NCBI GenBank assembly: GCA_910575275.1
Contig: CAJTEE010000010.1
Location: 1-64,000, forward strand
Direction: 5' to 3'
Length of the DNA: 64,000 nt
DNA from: Lachnospiraceae bacterium
GTDB lineage: Bacteria > Bacillota > Clostridia > Lachnospirales > Lachnospiraceae
Shown here: in pieces, positions 27,728 to 37,082 of the stretch
How the letters are laid out: every line of letters begins with the position of its first letter
How positions within the stretch are numbered: the first letter of the stretch is position 1
Made by a program: the position numbers and the translations under genes
The notes under the pieces: model-generated
Databases searched by the model: none
What the model was told of the DNA's origin: nothing
What the model saw: only the letters and a program-made list of their open reading frames with translations

Positions 27728-29920
27728 TTACACCGCAAATAAAACAAGTTGCCCCGATTGCTCTGTCCCATAATAGCGCAGATATAGCCTGTAATCCGGG
27801 TTCCATTCTGATAAAAGGTCGGGGATTTCGTATAGACTGTTTAAATTTTTTTCCAGAGACAAAAGCAGGGCCGGTTTTTCCTGGCGGATATGGCGTTCGC
27901 TGCCCCTTAACAGAGAGAGGAGCTCCGGTCCTGCATCCAAACGGATCAGATTCAGAGGGGTCGGACATGCCTTATCCAGGCGGAGCCCCGAAAGGGCCGC
28001 CTGCAAAACGGACACTCCCCGAAAGCGAGACAGCCCGTCGCTCTCCTCCCCGTTTTCGGAGAAACAGGTACAGGCCTGATACATATCTTCGTAGCAGTAT
28101 AAAAAGCCCTCCATGGATTCCTTCAGCCTGTCTCCGGCATTTACACAGACAAACTGCTCCGCCGTAGGGATCAGATCCAGATCCCAGCCGGGAACACCCG
28201 ATTCTTTTGCAAGGACGAGGAACCGCCGCTCTCTCCCCAACCACATCTCCAAAATTCCATACAGAACCTGCCGGGAGCGGGCATCACCAAGCGCCGCATA
28301 TAGCTCCAGGAATTCATTCCTGTGTGCTTTTAAAAGCCCTGCCGTCGCCTCACCGTATTCTCCCTCGCTTAACTCACCGGATGGGCGGCAGGAAAGCTCC
28401 TCCATGAGAGACAAAAAATTCAAATCTATGCGGTTTCGCACCGGGATTTGGGGATAGCGCTTCTTTAATTCTTCTCTGCCTGACAGCCAGGGTCTTTCCT
28501 TCTCTGTATCCAGCCAGTCCCGTTCTTGCTCGGGCAAATCCCGGCGGATCAGGGCGGCAAGCTCTTTATCCTCCCTTGCAAGCGCGGCCTTTAAGACAAA
28601 CAGCCGGTCCTTCAAACTTTCCCTTCCGGCATCCAGATGATACAGCCGCCCCAGAAATGTGAGCACCTGTCCGGCATCCGTATTCGGGTCATCCTTAAAA
28701 AGGCCCAAAAGAGTTGCCAATGCCTCCTCCTGGTATCGGTCCGTCCGGAGTGAAAGCGTGAGTCTGGACACCGCCTGGCCGATCTGCCTCTTTTCCAGAG
28801 CACACGCAGCCAGATAATTGCAGGCCCTCTGCACGCCTCCTGTAAGCCGCAGGGAGGATCCGCCCTGCCAGCGCTCCAGCGTTTCAAACGCCCCCTCCAG
28901 GATACGGATGGCATCCTCCTTAAGCCCCACCTTTGCAAGATAATTTCCCATCGCAAAATCCACATCTGGGTTGATCAGTCCTGTCCTTCTGAATTCTCCG
29001 TAATACTGATACGCCGGGCCGGCCAGATCCAGGGCGGTCTTCGGTGTCTCATCCCTTGCCAGTGTGAGCCAAAGGGCACAGAGCTCTCCAAAACGGTCTC
29101 CGGTCAGCCCTTTAACCGGAAGTCCCTTTCCGGCCGCGCCTCCCCCCTTGACGGCCGCCTCTCTCAGGTAAAGTCCGGCTCCTGTACTCGTGTCGGCTCT
29201 CTGTTTCAGCGCATACGAAAACGCGTGCTCCGCCGCCAGCCTGGCCTCTGTGATCCGCCCTGCGCCCGCTAAGGACTCTGCCAGATAGCACCACACCTCC
29301 GGATTCTCCGGCTCTCGTTCGGCCTGCTTTTGCAAGAGCGGCAGATTCCGCTTCCCCTTCTTTTGAATCACCGAGCTCTTATAGCCGGTATGCATAATAG
29401 ACAGACTCTCTACGGCCCTCATCCGAAACAGAGATTTCCCCGTTTTCGAACAAAGAAATTCATGGATCGGATCCCGGTAGCGGATATCCGAACGGTTGCG
29501 GAAGATCCGGTCCTGCTCTCCGACCATAAACGTCCGGCCCGAATCGTCCAGGCTTTGCAGGGCCGCGCGGATCATATCCGGCCTCCTGCCCGCCGGAAAA
29601 TCATTCTCCGCATGGCGGATCAGCTCCGGGATCCTGGCGGCACATTCCGGCTCAAAATATTCATCTGCATCCAGAAATACAATCCAGTCTCCCTTTGCCT
29701 GCTCGAGGGCATAATTCTTCGCTGCAGAAAAATCATCGCACCAGGGGAAATGGAACACCCTTGCCCCGAGCTCCTTCGCAAGCTCCACGGTCCGGTCAGA
29801 GGAGCCCGTATCGACCACGATCTGCTCCCACACAATCGCCTTCCCCCAGGACAGCGCCCGACGGATATTGTCTTCCTCATTCTTTACAATCATGCACTGC
29901 GACAGCTTTATGTCCTTCAT
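27728..29920 (-). CDS. GT2-family glycosyltransferase with TPR-like C-terminal region
   Basis: 730 residues. N-terminal GT-A domain: CMIVKNEEDNIRRAL, VVDTGSSDRT and the metal-binding FLDADEYFEPE (about residue 100). From about residue 190 helical TPR-like repeats run to about 480, followed by a C-terminal domain I cannot place. This architecture is common next to flagellin genes, and the flagellin gene starts upstream on the same strand. Flagellin glycosylation is therefore the likely role; this is inferred from position. AAGGAG precedes the ATG. Confidence 0.85.
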   Translation of the reverse strand: MKDIKLSQCMIVKNEEDNIRRALSWGKAIVWEQIVVDTGSSDRTVELAKELGARVFHFPWCDDFSAAKNYALEQAKGDWIVFLDADEYFEPECAARIPELIRHAENDFPAGRRPDMIRAALQSLDDSGRTFMVGEQDRIFRNRSDIRYRDPIHEFLCSKTGKSLFRMRAVESLSIMHTGYKSSVIQKKGKRNLPLLQKQAEREPENPEVWCYLAESLAGAGRITEARLAAEHAFSYALKQRADTSTGAGLYLREAAVKGGGAAGKGLPVKGLTGDRFGELCALWLTLARDETPKTALDLAGPAYQYYGEFRRTGLINPDVDFAMGNYLAKVGLKEDAIRILEGAFETLERWQGGSSLRLTGGVQRACNYLAACALEKRQIGQAVSRLTLSLRTDRYQEEALATLLGLFKDDPNTDAGQVLTFLGRLYHLDAGRESLKDRLFVLKAALAREDKELAALIRRDLPEQERDWLDTEKERPWLSGREELKKRYPQIPVRNRIDLNFLSLMEELSCRPSGELSEGEYGEATAGLLKAHRNEFLELYAALGDARSRQVLYGILEMWLGRERRFLVLAKESGVPGWDLDLIPTAEQFVCVNAGDRLKESMEGFLYCYEDMYQACTCFSENGEESDGLSRFRGVSVLQAALSGLRLDKACPTPLNLIRLDAGPELLSLLRGSERHIRQEKPALLLSLEKNLNSLYEIPDLLSEWNPDYRLYLRYYGTEQSGQLVLFAV

Positions 29921-30033
29921 CGCATTCTGTCTCCTTTACTACTGAAAAATGAACGCCTTGCACAGAGAAACCGCACTCCACCCGGAAGACTCTGTGCCTC
30001 CCAGCCCATCAAGCCCATTTTTGTCTCATAAGA

Positions 30034-30064
30034 CAAAAATGCCTGCTCCGCGAAGGGAGCAGGC
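30034..30064 (-). terminator. Flagellin terminator
   Basis: Minus-strand GCCTGCTCC/GGAGCAGGC stem (30041-30064), 6-base loop, followed by ATTTTTGT. A second small TTTTTGTCT/AGACAAAAA dyad lies immediately beyond. Confidence 0.85.
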
Positions 30065-30103
30065 ACACCGCATCATGCGGCTTGTTGCCCGTACGAACCG
30101 TAC

Positions 30104-31807
30104 TTACTGGAGTAACTGCAGAACACCCTGCGGGATCTGGTTGGCCTGCGCCAGCATAGCCTGAGATGCCTGAACCAGAATATTGTTCTTGGTGTAGGCC
30201 ATCATCTCCTGCGCCATATCAACGTCGCGGATCCGGCTCTCGGCAGCGGTCATGTTCTCCGCCGTTACACTTAAGTTGTTGATCGTATGCTCCAGACGGT
30301 TCTGGATCGCGCCCAAGTCACCGCGTGCGGAGGATACGTAGTTGATGGCGTCTTTAATTCTGGCGATTGCGTCAGAAGCCCCCTGCTGTGTGCTGATATC
30401 AACGCCGGCAATTCCCATTGCCTTGGCGTGCATGTCGCTTACAGACACACGCATCTTGTTAAAGGAGTCAGCGGTATCACCAATCTGGAGTACCAGACCA
30501 CCACTCTCTTTGCCGCGGCTTAAACGGATACCTGTTGTAACACTTGCGCCAGTAGGTGTAGCTTCATCAATACCCGCCGTTACAGTTAATCCCGTAACTT
30601 CTCTGATCTTTGCCAGATTCTGCTGGAAGTTTGCATCCGCAGAATCAAGTCCTAACTTTGTGGCATCTCCCTGCTTTCCTTCTGCAATCAAGATAGTAAC
30701 ATCTGAACCAAGTCCCATGGTTGCATTCATGTCTGTACCGGATTCTCCAAGGCTTTTTCCTGTCTCACTACCAGACATAACCACAAACTTATGGCCATTG
30801 ATCGTGAATACCGCATCGTCATAGTTTTTACCATTGTACAGCGTAAGGTCGCTCGCTACAATCTCACGGCCCATATCCCGCGGCTCGGTTACCTGAACAC
30901 CAATCTTAAGATTCGATGAAGCTGTTGGTTCTGCTCCACCAATCGTCCACTCCGCATCCATCGCTGCAACTCTCGGAGTGTCAGTGCCTTCCTCAAGTGC
31001 CTCAAGTTTAAATTTGCCTGCTGTCTGCGTAATATTGTAGTTCTTTGCCAAAGAAGTCTTATTCAGCTCGGAAAGAACAGCCGCAGAAACCTGTGCCTCT
31101 GTGGCGGCGGCTGCGGAAGTACCATTCGATGTAATCGCATACTCCTGTCCGCTCGTTCCGACCAGTTTGGAGACATTACCATTGTTATCCTTTTTAGCGG
31201 TTAACGTTACAGTATGAGATTCTCCGTTCTCTAAGGATACAGTATACTTAAACGTATCTCCTTCTGTGAGTGCAAGCGTACCAGTACCCCAAACGTCTGA
31301 TGCTTCATAAGCACCCTTCGCGCCTACAGATTTTGTGCTGGCTACACCGTTGATTACCGGAGCATCCGTGCTGCCCTTTGCGGAAAGCGATCCATCCAAC
31401 AGGTTAATCCCGTTGAAATTCGTGCTGTCTGCGATACGATTGATCTCATCCTTAAGCGAAGTAACTTCCTTCTGCAGATTCTCACGGTCAACCTCATCCG
31501 CATACGTTCCGTTCGCGGACTGCGTCGCCAGCTCGACCATACGGTTTAACATGGAGTGCACCTCGGTCAGAGCGCCTTCTGCGGTCTGTACGAGAGAAAT
31601 GCCGTCGTTCGCATTCTTCTGCGCCGTGTTTAATCCGGTGATCTGCGCGCGCATCTTCTCGGAAATGGCAAGACCTGCCGCATCGTCGCCCGCACGGTTA
31701 ATTCTGTAACCGGAGGAAAGCTTCTCAAGGTTTTTAGAAACTGCGCTGTTATTCACGGTTAAGTTCCTGTAGGAATTTAATGCTGCAATGTTGTGTTGGA
31801 TTCTCAT
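30104..31807 (-). CDS. fliC: Flagellin
   Basis: Filament subunit exported through the flagellar type III apparatus. 567 residues. The conserved N-terminal D0/D1 ([35 protein letters not shown]) and C-terminal D1/D0 ([27 protein letters not shown]) helices flank a large variable Thr/Ala/Gly-rich region (about residues 170-430), which would be surface-exposed. AAGGAGG sits 10 bases before the ATG inside a structured leader. Neighbours are csrA upstream and a glycosyltransferase downstream. No other flagellar gene is in the window. Confidence 0.97.
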   Translation of the reverse strand: MRIQHNIAALNSYRNLTVNNSAVSKNLEKLSSGYRINRAGDDAAGLAISEKMRAQITGLNTAQKNANDGISLVQTAEGALTEVHSMLNRMVELATQSANGTYADEVDRENLQKEVTSLKDEINRIADSTNFNGINLLDGSLSAKGSTDAPVINGVASTKSVGAKGAYEASDVWGTGTLALTEGDTFKYTVSLENGESHTVTLTAKKDNNGNVSKLVGTSGQEYAITSNGTSAAAATEAQVSAAVLSELNKTSLAKNYNITQTAGKFKLEALEEGTDTPRVAAMDAEWTIGGAEPTASSNLKIGVQVTEPRDMGREIVASDLTLYNGKNYDDAVFTINGHKFVVMSGSETGKSLGESGTDMNATMGLGSDVTILIAEGKQGDATKLGLDSADANFQQNLAKIREVTGLTVTAGIDEATPTGASVTTGIRLSRGKESGGLVLQIGDTADSFNKMRVSVSDMHAKAMGIAGVDISTQQGASDAIARIKDAINYVSSARGDLGAIQNRLEHTINNLSVTAENMTAAESRIRDVDMAQEMMAYTKNNILVQASQAMLAQANQIPQGVLQLLQ

Positions 31808-31817
31808 AAAATATAAA

Positions 31818-31866
31818 CCTCCTTGAATTGTGATATTAGAGTGCCTTCACTTCCTGTTCGGGCACT
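31818..31866 (-). promoter_or_regulatory. Flagellin leader: hairpin with GGA loop plus ribosome site, candidate CsrA target
   Basis: On the minus strand AGTGCC (31861-31866) pairs with GGCACT (31840-31845). The 15-base loop contains AGGAAG, and 15 bases further on is AAGGAGG (31818-31824), the ribosome site. Two GGA motifs, one in a loop and one at the ribosome site, reproduce the layout through which CsrA represses hag in B. subtilis. Binding here is inferred. Confidence 0.6.
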
Positions 31867-31985
31867 TACTTCGCGTCCCTCGTCTCGAACGCCGCGGCCT
31901 GGAATGTTCGATTCGCCGACGCCAGAATCTATTTCAACCAGCTCGCGAGACTGGAAGAAATCAAAAAACTTCTATCCGCGTATGC

Positions 31986-32453
31986 CTACGCGCTCTCACC
32001 AATTTCCCCTGCATCCGCAGTCTCGGCTTCAGCGCCCGTTCCCTGGCCCAATCTCTCCCAGGTATCTGCGATCTGCTCCATCTGCTCCCGCAGGCTTTCA
32101 AACTCCTCTCTCTCGGGGCCGTCCCCCAGTCTGTCAAGCAACCGGTTCATCCCCTCCACCGCGTCCTGACAAAGCTTCTGCTCAAGCGCCCTCGTCTCCT
32201 GCCGTTTGGCCACCTTCTGCAAATATCTCGCAGACCGAAGCTGATCCGAAGGCGATGCCTTGGGCTTCTTTGTGCGCAGGCCCTCCGGGCGCTTCTCCCC
32301 TTCCCGTTCCAGCACCTTCCCCCGGACGATGGAGACCTCCCTTGGAGCCTTAATCGAAACACGGAACTGCGGCCCCGACTCCTTAAAGACCTGAACCACC
32401 ACATTTTCACCGATGGTAAGATACTCTCCCGACCTCATCTGCAACGAAAGCAC
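31986..32453 (-). CDS. csrA: CsrA with long C-terminal extension
   Basis: Post-transcriptional regulator. The start is the GTG at 32453 with AGGAGG 7 bases upstream; it gives VLSLQMRSGEYLTIGE, the canonical CsrA beginning. Residues about 1-50 match CsrA, including the RNA-binding IKAPREVSIVRGKVLERE segment. The usual protein ends near residue 60-75. This one continues to 155 with a basic then acidic, helix-rich tail (residues about 60-155). The gene lies 179 bases upstream of flagellin, so autogenous or antagonist-linked control of flagellin is likely. The tail's role is unknown. Confidence 0.85.
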   Translation of the reverse strand: MLSLQMRSGEYLTIGENVVVQVFKESGPQFRVSIKAPREVSIVRGKVLEREGEKRPEGLRTKKPKASPSDQLRSARYLQKVAKRQETRALEQKLCQDAVEGMNRLLDRLGDGPEREEFESLREQMEQIADTWERLGQGTGAEAETADAGEIGESA

Positions 32454-32519
32454 ACCGGAACCTCCTTCCCAATCCCCTGCTCCGGCCCTATATTTTTCAC
32501 ACAACTTGTGATAAGAAGT

Positions 32520-32525
32520 ATTATA
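32520..32525 (-). promoter_or_regulatory. Possible -10 element of csrA
   Basis: A TATAAT hexamer on the minus strand about 65 bases upstream of the csrA start, within an AT-rich stretch. The matching -35 (near CATTTA) is poor, so this is tentative. Confidence 0.35.
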
Positions 32526-32591
32526 AGAAGTAAAATTTAAAATAAATGGATTCATTAAAAAGATAAATTAAGATATTTTTAGAAAAAAGAC

Positions 32592-32618
32592 TTAACTCAA
32601 AGAAACAAACGCCGATAA
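32592..32618 (+). promoter_or_regulatory. Sigma-28-like promoter motif
   Basis: Plus-strand TTAA (32592-32595), exactly 15 bases, then GCCGATAA (32611-32618), a full match to the flagellar sigma factor -10 consensus. It faces away from flagellin towards the hairpin at 32641-32686, so any product would be a short RNA of about 65-70 bases. Chance occurrence is possible. Confidence 0.4.
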
Positions 32619-32640
32619 TACTAATGAAACGTAAAAAAAA

Positions 32641-32686
32641 GCCTGTTTTGGTTCTGATAATACTTCTTATCAGAACCAAAACAGGC
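32641..32686. terminator. Perfect 20-pair terminator hairpin
   Basis: Arms GCCTGTTTTGGTTCTGATAA and its exact complement (32667-32686) around a 6-base loop, with A-runs on the left and TTTT on the right, so it can terminate both strands. It ends the LCP transcript on the minus strand. Confidence 0.9.
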
Positions 32687-32718
32687 CTTTTCCATGCCCT
32701 TCCTCCGCGAACCCTTCT

Positions 32719-34503
32719 CTACATCCCAGCCGGCCCGCTCCCGCCTCCCGGCTGCTGCCCGGCAGGCCCGCCTCCGTTTCCGTTCCCCGGCACAACATCC
32801 GCCGGAGACGAAGGCGCTGCACTCGTGGCGGCCGGTGTCGTCGGCACAATAATCGAGCTCGGCAGCGATTCACTCGGAGCCGTCGGGCGGCTCTGCGGAG
32901 ACTGCCCCGGATACATGATCGCCTCCTCCGGGTCCTCCTCGAAGCCCGGGCCAAACCGCTCCGTCGTACCCGGTATCATATCCGCTGGACTGCTCGGACG
33001 CGCCGGGGTCGTCGGCTCCTCATGAACCGTCGAGTGCGGGGCCGTCGATTCACCAGCCGGGCCGCTGGGCGCCAACGGATTACCATACGAATCCGTCGAG
33101 ACATATTCTCCCGGTCTGCTGCCGGAAGAAGACTCCCCGCTCTCTGCCGTACCAAAGACAGATGAACTCTCCTCATCCGTCTCCTCATCCGAGCTCTTAC
33201 TCTCCTTCGTCTCTGCGGCAGACGTCTCCGCGGCTTTCGTCGCCTTCGGGATGTAGCCCTGATCCGTCGGGACGTGGTCGATCTCCTTGCCTGCCTTATA
33301 AAGACCGCTGTCATCGGAGATCTTCTTGCTAATCGTCTGGACCATCGCGGTCGGCACATAATCGTCCTCGCCAAAAAGGAACACATGCAGGCTCGTCACA
33401 TTGCTGATCAAGGTCTGTGGAATCACACAATCCATCTTCCTGATAATCTGCTCGCCGCGTGCGGCCGGAAAGCCCATTGTCTCTCCCAGATGGTACTTCG
33501 TAATATTGGGAATCAATGCTGCAAGATCGTCAAACTTGATATTCGTTGCACACATCTCCCACATATTGCCGAGCAGATCGCTTAACGTCTTTAAATCCGC
33601 TTTCTTTGCCTTCTCAAACGCTTTCTGAATAACGATCCGCTGCCGCTCCGTGCGAGCATAATCGCTGTCCATCAGACGCAGCCTGCCATAAGCAACCGCC
33701 TGTACGCCGTCCATATGGTGGAGGCCGGGGCCGGAAAGCTGGGTAGATCCAATCCCGGTTCCCTTTACGGTCTCCGTGATGAACGCATTGATATAGTAAT
33801 ACTCCGATTTGCTGATCTCAATATCCACACCGCCCAGAATATTGATAGCCGTCGCCACCGCCTTCCAGTTAAAAGCGGCGTAATGCGTAATATTTAAGTC
33901 CAGGTTCTTATTGAGCGCCTTAACAGCCTGTTCCGGCCCGCCCTGGGCATAGGCGGCGTTGATCTTATTGTAGGTGTTCTTGTCGTTGATATTCAAATAC
34001 GTATCGCGGAATACCGATACAAGCTTGATTTCTCCTGTCTCACGATTCACGTTTACGATCATAATGACATCCGACTGATTTCCCTTGCCGGTGGAAGAAT
34101 CTCTTGAATCCACGCCGAAGACCGCGATTGTCCAGTAGCCCTTGTCCATCTTTTCCTTCATCTCAAGCGTCAGGTTCTCGTTCTCGACATCCTTTGTGTC
34201 AAACTCATGTCGGTCAGCGCTGTTTAAGCCTTTGTTGATGTATCTGTATGCCGCAAACACGACTCCTGCGATCAGCAAAACAATGGCAATCCCTACGATC
34301 AGTGCAATCTTCTTCCACCTGCCGTTATTCTTTTTACGCTTCCGGTTTCCCCCCGGGTTTTTCCTCCTGTCTGCGCGGCTTCCTGGCTCTGCCATAGAAG
34401 ACCAGCGGTCCAGACTGCCCCCGTTTCTGGAGACGGCGCTCATATTCGTCCGGGTTCTTCTCCGCCTGGCCATCGAGCGTTCTAATTCGTCGTCATATCT
34501 CAT
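32719..34503 (-). CDS. LytR-CpsA-Psr (LCP) family cell-wall ligase
   Basis: 594 residues from the second ATG (34503), 7 bases after GAGGA. An Arg-rich cytoplasmic N-terminus precedes one membrane helix (about residues 65-90), then the LCP catalytic domain (VFGVDSRDSSTGKGNQSDV, RDTYLNI, YARTERQRIVI with the pyrophosphate-binding arginines) to about 385. LCP enzymes attach polysaccharides to peptidoglycan. A tail of about 190 residues rich in Ser, Thr, Pro, Glu and Gly follows, probably wall-spanning, with SSPADMIPG and SSPADVVPG echoes. It is last in the polysaccharide cluster. Confidence 0.93.
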   Translation of the reverse strand: MRYDDELERSMARRRRTRTNMSAVSRNGGSLDRWSSMAEPGSRADRRKNPGGNRKRKKNNGRWKKIALIVGIAIVLLIAGVVFAAYRYINKGLNSADRHEFDTKDVENENLTLEMKEKMDKGYWTIAVFGVDSRDSSTGKGNQSDVIMIVNVNRETGEIKLVSVFRDTYLNINDKNTYNKINAAYAQGGPEQAVKALNKNLDLNITHYAAFNWKAVATAINILGGVDIEISKSEYYYINAFITETVKGTGIGSTQLSGPGLHHMDGVQAVAYGRLRLMDSDYARTERQRIVIQKAFEKAKKADLKTLSDLLGNMWEMCATNIKFDDLAALIPNITKYHLGETMGFPAARGEQIIRKMDCVIPQTLISNVTSLHVFLFGEDDYVPTAMVQTISKKISDDSGLYKAGKEIDHVPTDQGYIPKATKAAETSAAETKESKSSDEETDEESSSVFGTAESGESSSGSRPGEYVSTDSYGNPLAPSGPAGESTAPHSTVHEEPTTPARPSSPADMIPGTTERFGPGFEEDPEEAIMYPGQSPQSRPTAPSESLPSSIIVPTTPAATSAAPSSPADVVPGNGNGGGPAGQQPGGGSGPAGM

Positions 34504-34517
34504 ATTCATGTCCTCGT

Positions 34518-35936
34518 CTAATATGCGTTTTTATTGATAAAGCCTTTAAAGACCGTCAAAACCATAATCTTAAAATCAAAGCCAAGCGTCCAGTTCTCAA
34601 TATAATAAAGGTCATGCTCGATGCGCTTCAGGATGGAAGTATCCCCGCGGTATCCGTTGACCTGCGCCCAGCCTGTAAGACCCGGCCGTACCTGATGTTT
34701 GATCATGTATCTCGGAATTTCTTCCTTGAACTTTTCAACGAAAAACGGCCGTTCCGGCCTCGGGCCCACAAGGCTCATATCTCCCTTCAGGATATTAAAG
34801 AACTGCGGCGTCTCGTCAATGCTTGTCCTGCGGATGATCTTTCCGATGACCGTCACTCTGGAATCGCCTGGCGTTGTCCATTTGCTTTTTTCCCGTCCCG
34901 GGTCCTGCACCGTCATAGATCGAAATTTATACATTCGAAACGGCCGGTTGTGAAGGCCGACCCGGTCCTGGCAGTATATAACCGGCCCCGGAGACGTGAG
35001 CTTGATCAAAAGCGCCACAAAAAGCATAATCGGGGAAAACAGCGTGATTCCTACAAGTGCTCCGCCTATATCCACGATCCTTTTGACCGCCGCATTCAGC
35101 GGATTGTTTAACGGCACATTGCGGATGTGGATGATCGGTAGCCCCTGGAGATCCTCCGTATAGGGAATCGTCGGGATCACATTGCCGTAGTCCGGAATAA
35201 ACTTCGTATGGACGCCCGATTTCTCACACAGCGCCACGATCCGCCGCAGCTTCTCGTACTCTCCGAGCCGCAGCGTGATCGCGATCTCATCGAGGGAGTT
35301 CTGCTCTAAAATATAATCCAGATCCTCGATGCAGCCGATCACCTTTACACCGTTATACGCGCTTCCGCGTTCTTTTGTATCATCCAGGATCCCCCGGATC
35401 TGATAGCCCCATTTGGGGTTCTGGAGGACCCGGTCCACAAACCCTTTTGCGGCAGTCGAAAAGCCCACAAGAAGAATATGTTTCTGATTATAGCCCTTCT
35501 GCCGCATGGAGCGGAGCACGAGCCGGATCGCATTCCGCTCGGCCGTGAGAAGAAGAATGTTTGTGACATAAAAGCAGACGACCAGTCTCTGTGAAAAGTT
35601 ATAAAGATGCGACTCTTTTCTTCCGAAGTACAAAACCAGGCCAAACACCAGAAGGCCGATCGTATTGGCTTTGAATATCTTTCCGAATTCATTTCTCCGC
35701 CCCAGAATGCGCTTTGGCGCATAGAGGTCAAAGAACAGGTAAAAAATCAAATAACACGGAACAAGAACCAGCAAAGCTCCCAGATAGAAGCCAAAAGAGA
35801 GCGTATTCTTCCCGTGGCTCGCCGCCCAACCGCTGCCGATTACAAGATACCAGGCCAGCAGATAGGAGACCGCCGTCACCAGCACATCGAGTACCACATG
35901 AAAGCGGTTCAGGCTCGTCTGTTTATCCTTTATCAT
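34518..35936 (-). CDS. Polyprenyl glycosylphosphotransferase (WcaJ-like initiating enzyme)
   Basis: 472 residues. Transfers a sugar phosphate to undecaprenyl phosphate, the first membrane step of exopolysaccharide synthesis. Four N-terminal membrane segments, a central Rossmann-like region (LVGFSTAAKGFVDRVLQN), a membrane re-entrant segment near residue 285, and the catalytic domain with KFRSM, RRTSIDETPQFFNILKGDMS and LVGPRPERP. 14 bases separate it from the LCP gene, so attachment of the product to the wall by LCP is plausible. Confidence 0.93.
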   Translation of the reverse strand: MIKDKQTSLNRFHVVLDVLVTAVSYLLAWYLVIGSGWAASHGKNTLSFGFYLGALLVLVPCYLIFYLFFDLYAPKRILGRRNEFGKIFKANTIGLLVFGLVLYFGRKESHLYNFSQRLVVCFYVTNILLLTAERNAIRLVLRSMRQKGYNQKHILLVGFSTAAKGFVDRVLQNPKWGYQIRGILDDTKERGSAYNGVKVIGCIEDLDYILEQNSLDEIAITLRLGEYEKLRRIVALCEKSGVHTKFIPDYGNVIPTIPYTEDLQGLPIIHIRNVPLNNPLNAAVKRIVDIGGALVGITLFSPIMLFVALLIKLTSPGPVIYCQDRVGLHNRPFRMYKFRSMTVQDPGREKSKWTTPGDSRVTVIGKIIRRTSIDETPQFFNILKGDMSLVGPRPERPFFVEKFKEEIPRYMIKHQVRPGLTGWAQVNGYRGDTSILKRIEHDLYYIENWTLGFDFKIMVLTVFKGFINKNAY

Positions 35937-36062
35937 AATTTTCCCCGGATTATCCCATACCTACAAACGGCAATCTACCATTACCGAGTATATAGTATAC
36001 CTGAAACAAAACGCTTTTGCTATAAACGATTTCTTAAGATTCTCTACGATTTTTAAAAAATG

Positions 36063-37082
36063 TTATGGTTCCCTGATGCTTGTCAGACCGTAAAGCCGTC
36101 TTCCGGGCTTGGCGGCCTGACGTCTGAAAAATTCGTAGCAGTATACCGCCGTTCCTAAGATTAGCTCAAGCTGCACGCCCATCTCTGCCCGCAGGCGGCC
36201 CTTAAACACCGGTACACGGCGGCAGGAAGAAAGCGTCGAAAGCCCCTCTCTTAGCCCTGCTAGATAGTCCTTCCCAAACCCCCGTTTGAAAAAGAACAGG
36301 TATTTTACAAAAAATCCCAGCAGCAGAAACGGTGCATTCAAAAGAAGCTGCCAGCTTCGCATATTTTTATAGTTCAGATACAGGCTGTTCCTCGCCGTCA
36401 GCCGCACCTTAAACGAATTATATTTTGAGCCGCTGGTCCCACTCCCCACATGCCTGACTGCAGCCTGCGGGCAGTAAAGGTTGTCATATCCATAGAGTCT
36501 CGCGCGGTAGCCCATATCCATATCTTCCAGATACGCAAAATGATTTTCGTCAAACAGCCCGAGCGTATCAAACAGCGCCCGACGATAAATGGCCGCCCCC
36601 GCACACGCCGCAAAGACACGGCATGGCCGGCGGTATTTTTTTTCGGGCCGGCCGGTTCCGCGCTGGAACGCCCAGCCAAGCACCGTATACATGTCTCCCG
36701 CATCGTCCAGAAGCGACGGTTCCCTGCTCTGCAGCATCCGGCTGCTGACTGAAAAGATCCGCTCCGACCTTGTGATCGCACGCTCCAGTGCCTCCACATA
36801 GCCGGGCTCCGGCTCCGTATCGTTATTCAAAAGGATCACATAGGGCGTATCACACGCCCGGATACCGACATTCACCGCACCCGAAAACCCCGTATTTTCC
36901 GAAAGGAACACCGACCGGATTCCCTCATTCTGCAGCCACTCCGCACTCCCATCCGTGGAGCCGTTGTCCACAACGAGGATCGCGAAATCCTTTGCCGTCT
37001 GCCCGGAAAGCGCCTTAAGGCATGGTTTTAAAAACGCAAGGCCATTATAATTTGGAATGATGATCGTCGTCTGTATCTGCAT
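36063..37082 (-). CDS. GT2-family glycosyltransferase (rhamnosyltransferase-like)
   Basis: 339 residues, GT-A fold. TIIIPNYNGLAFLKPCL, VDNGSTDGSAEW and the DxD-type LLNNDTEPEPGY (about residue 93) are visible; the later ED motif is in YLEDMDMGYR (about 200). The C-terminal 70 residues carry a hydrophobic segment, suggesting membrane association. The gene overlaps the upstream glycosyltransferase gene by 38 bases. The sugar is not readable. Confidence 0.9.
   Translation of the reverse strand: MQIQTTIIIPNYNGLAFLKPCLKALSGQTAKDFAILVVDNGSTDGSAEWLQNEGIRSVFLSENTGFSGAVNVGIRACDTPYVILLNNDTEPEPGYVEALERAITRSERIFSVSSRMLQSREPSLLDDAGDMYTVLGWAFQRGTGRPEKKYRRPCRVFAACAGAAIYRRALFDTLGLFDENHFAYLEDMDMGYRARLYGYDNLYCPQAAVRHVGSGTSGSKYNSFKVRLTARNSLYLNYKNMRSWQLLLNAPFLLLGFFVKYLFFFKRGFGKDYLAGLREGLSTLSSCRRVPVFKGRLRAEMGVQLELILGTAVYCYEFFRRQAAKPGRRLYGLTSIREP

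Noticed and set aside
31812-31975. Minus-strand open stretch of about 55 codons between csrA and flagellin, ending as ATGA on the flagellin start
   Set aside because: No start codon or ribosome site, and both strands are open here by composition. The leader hairpin explains the region better.
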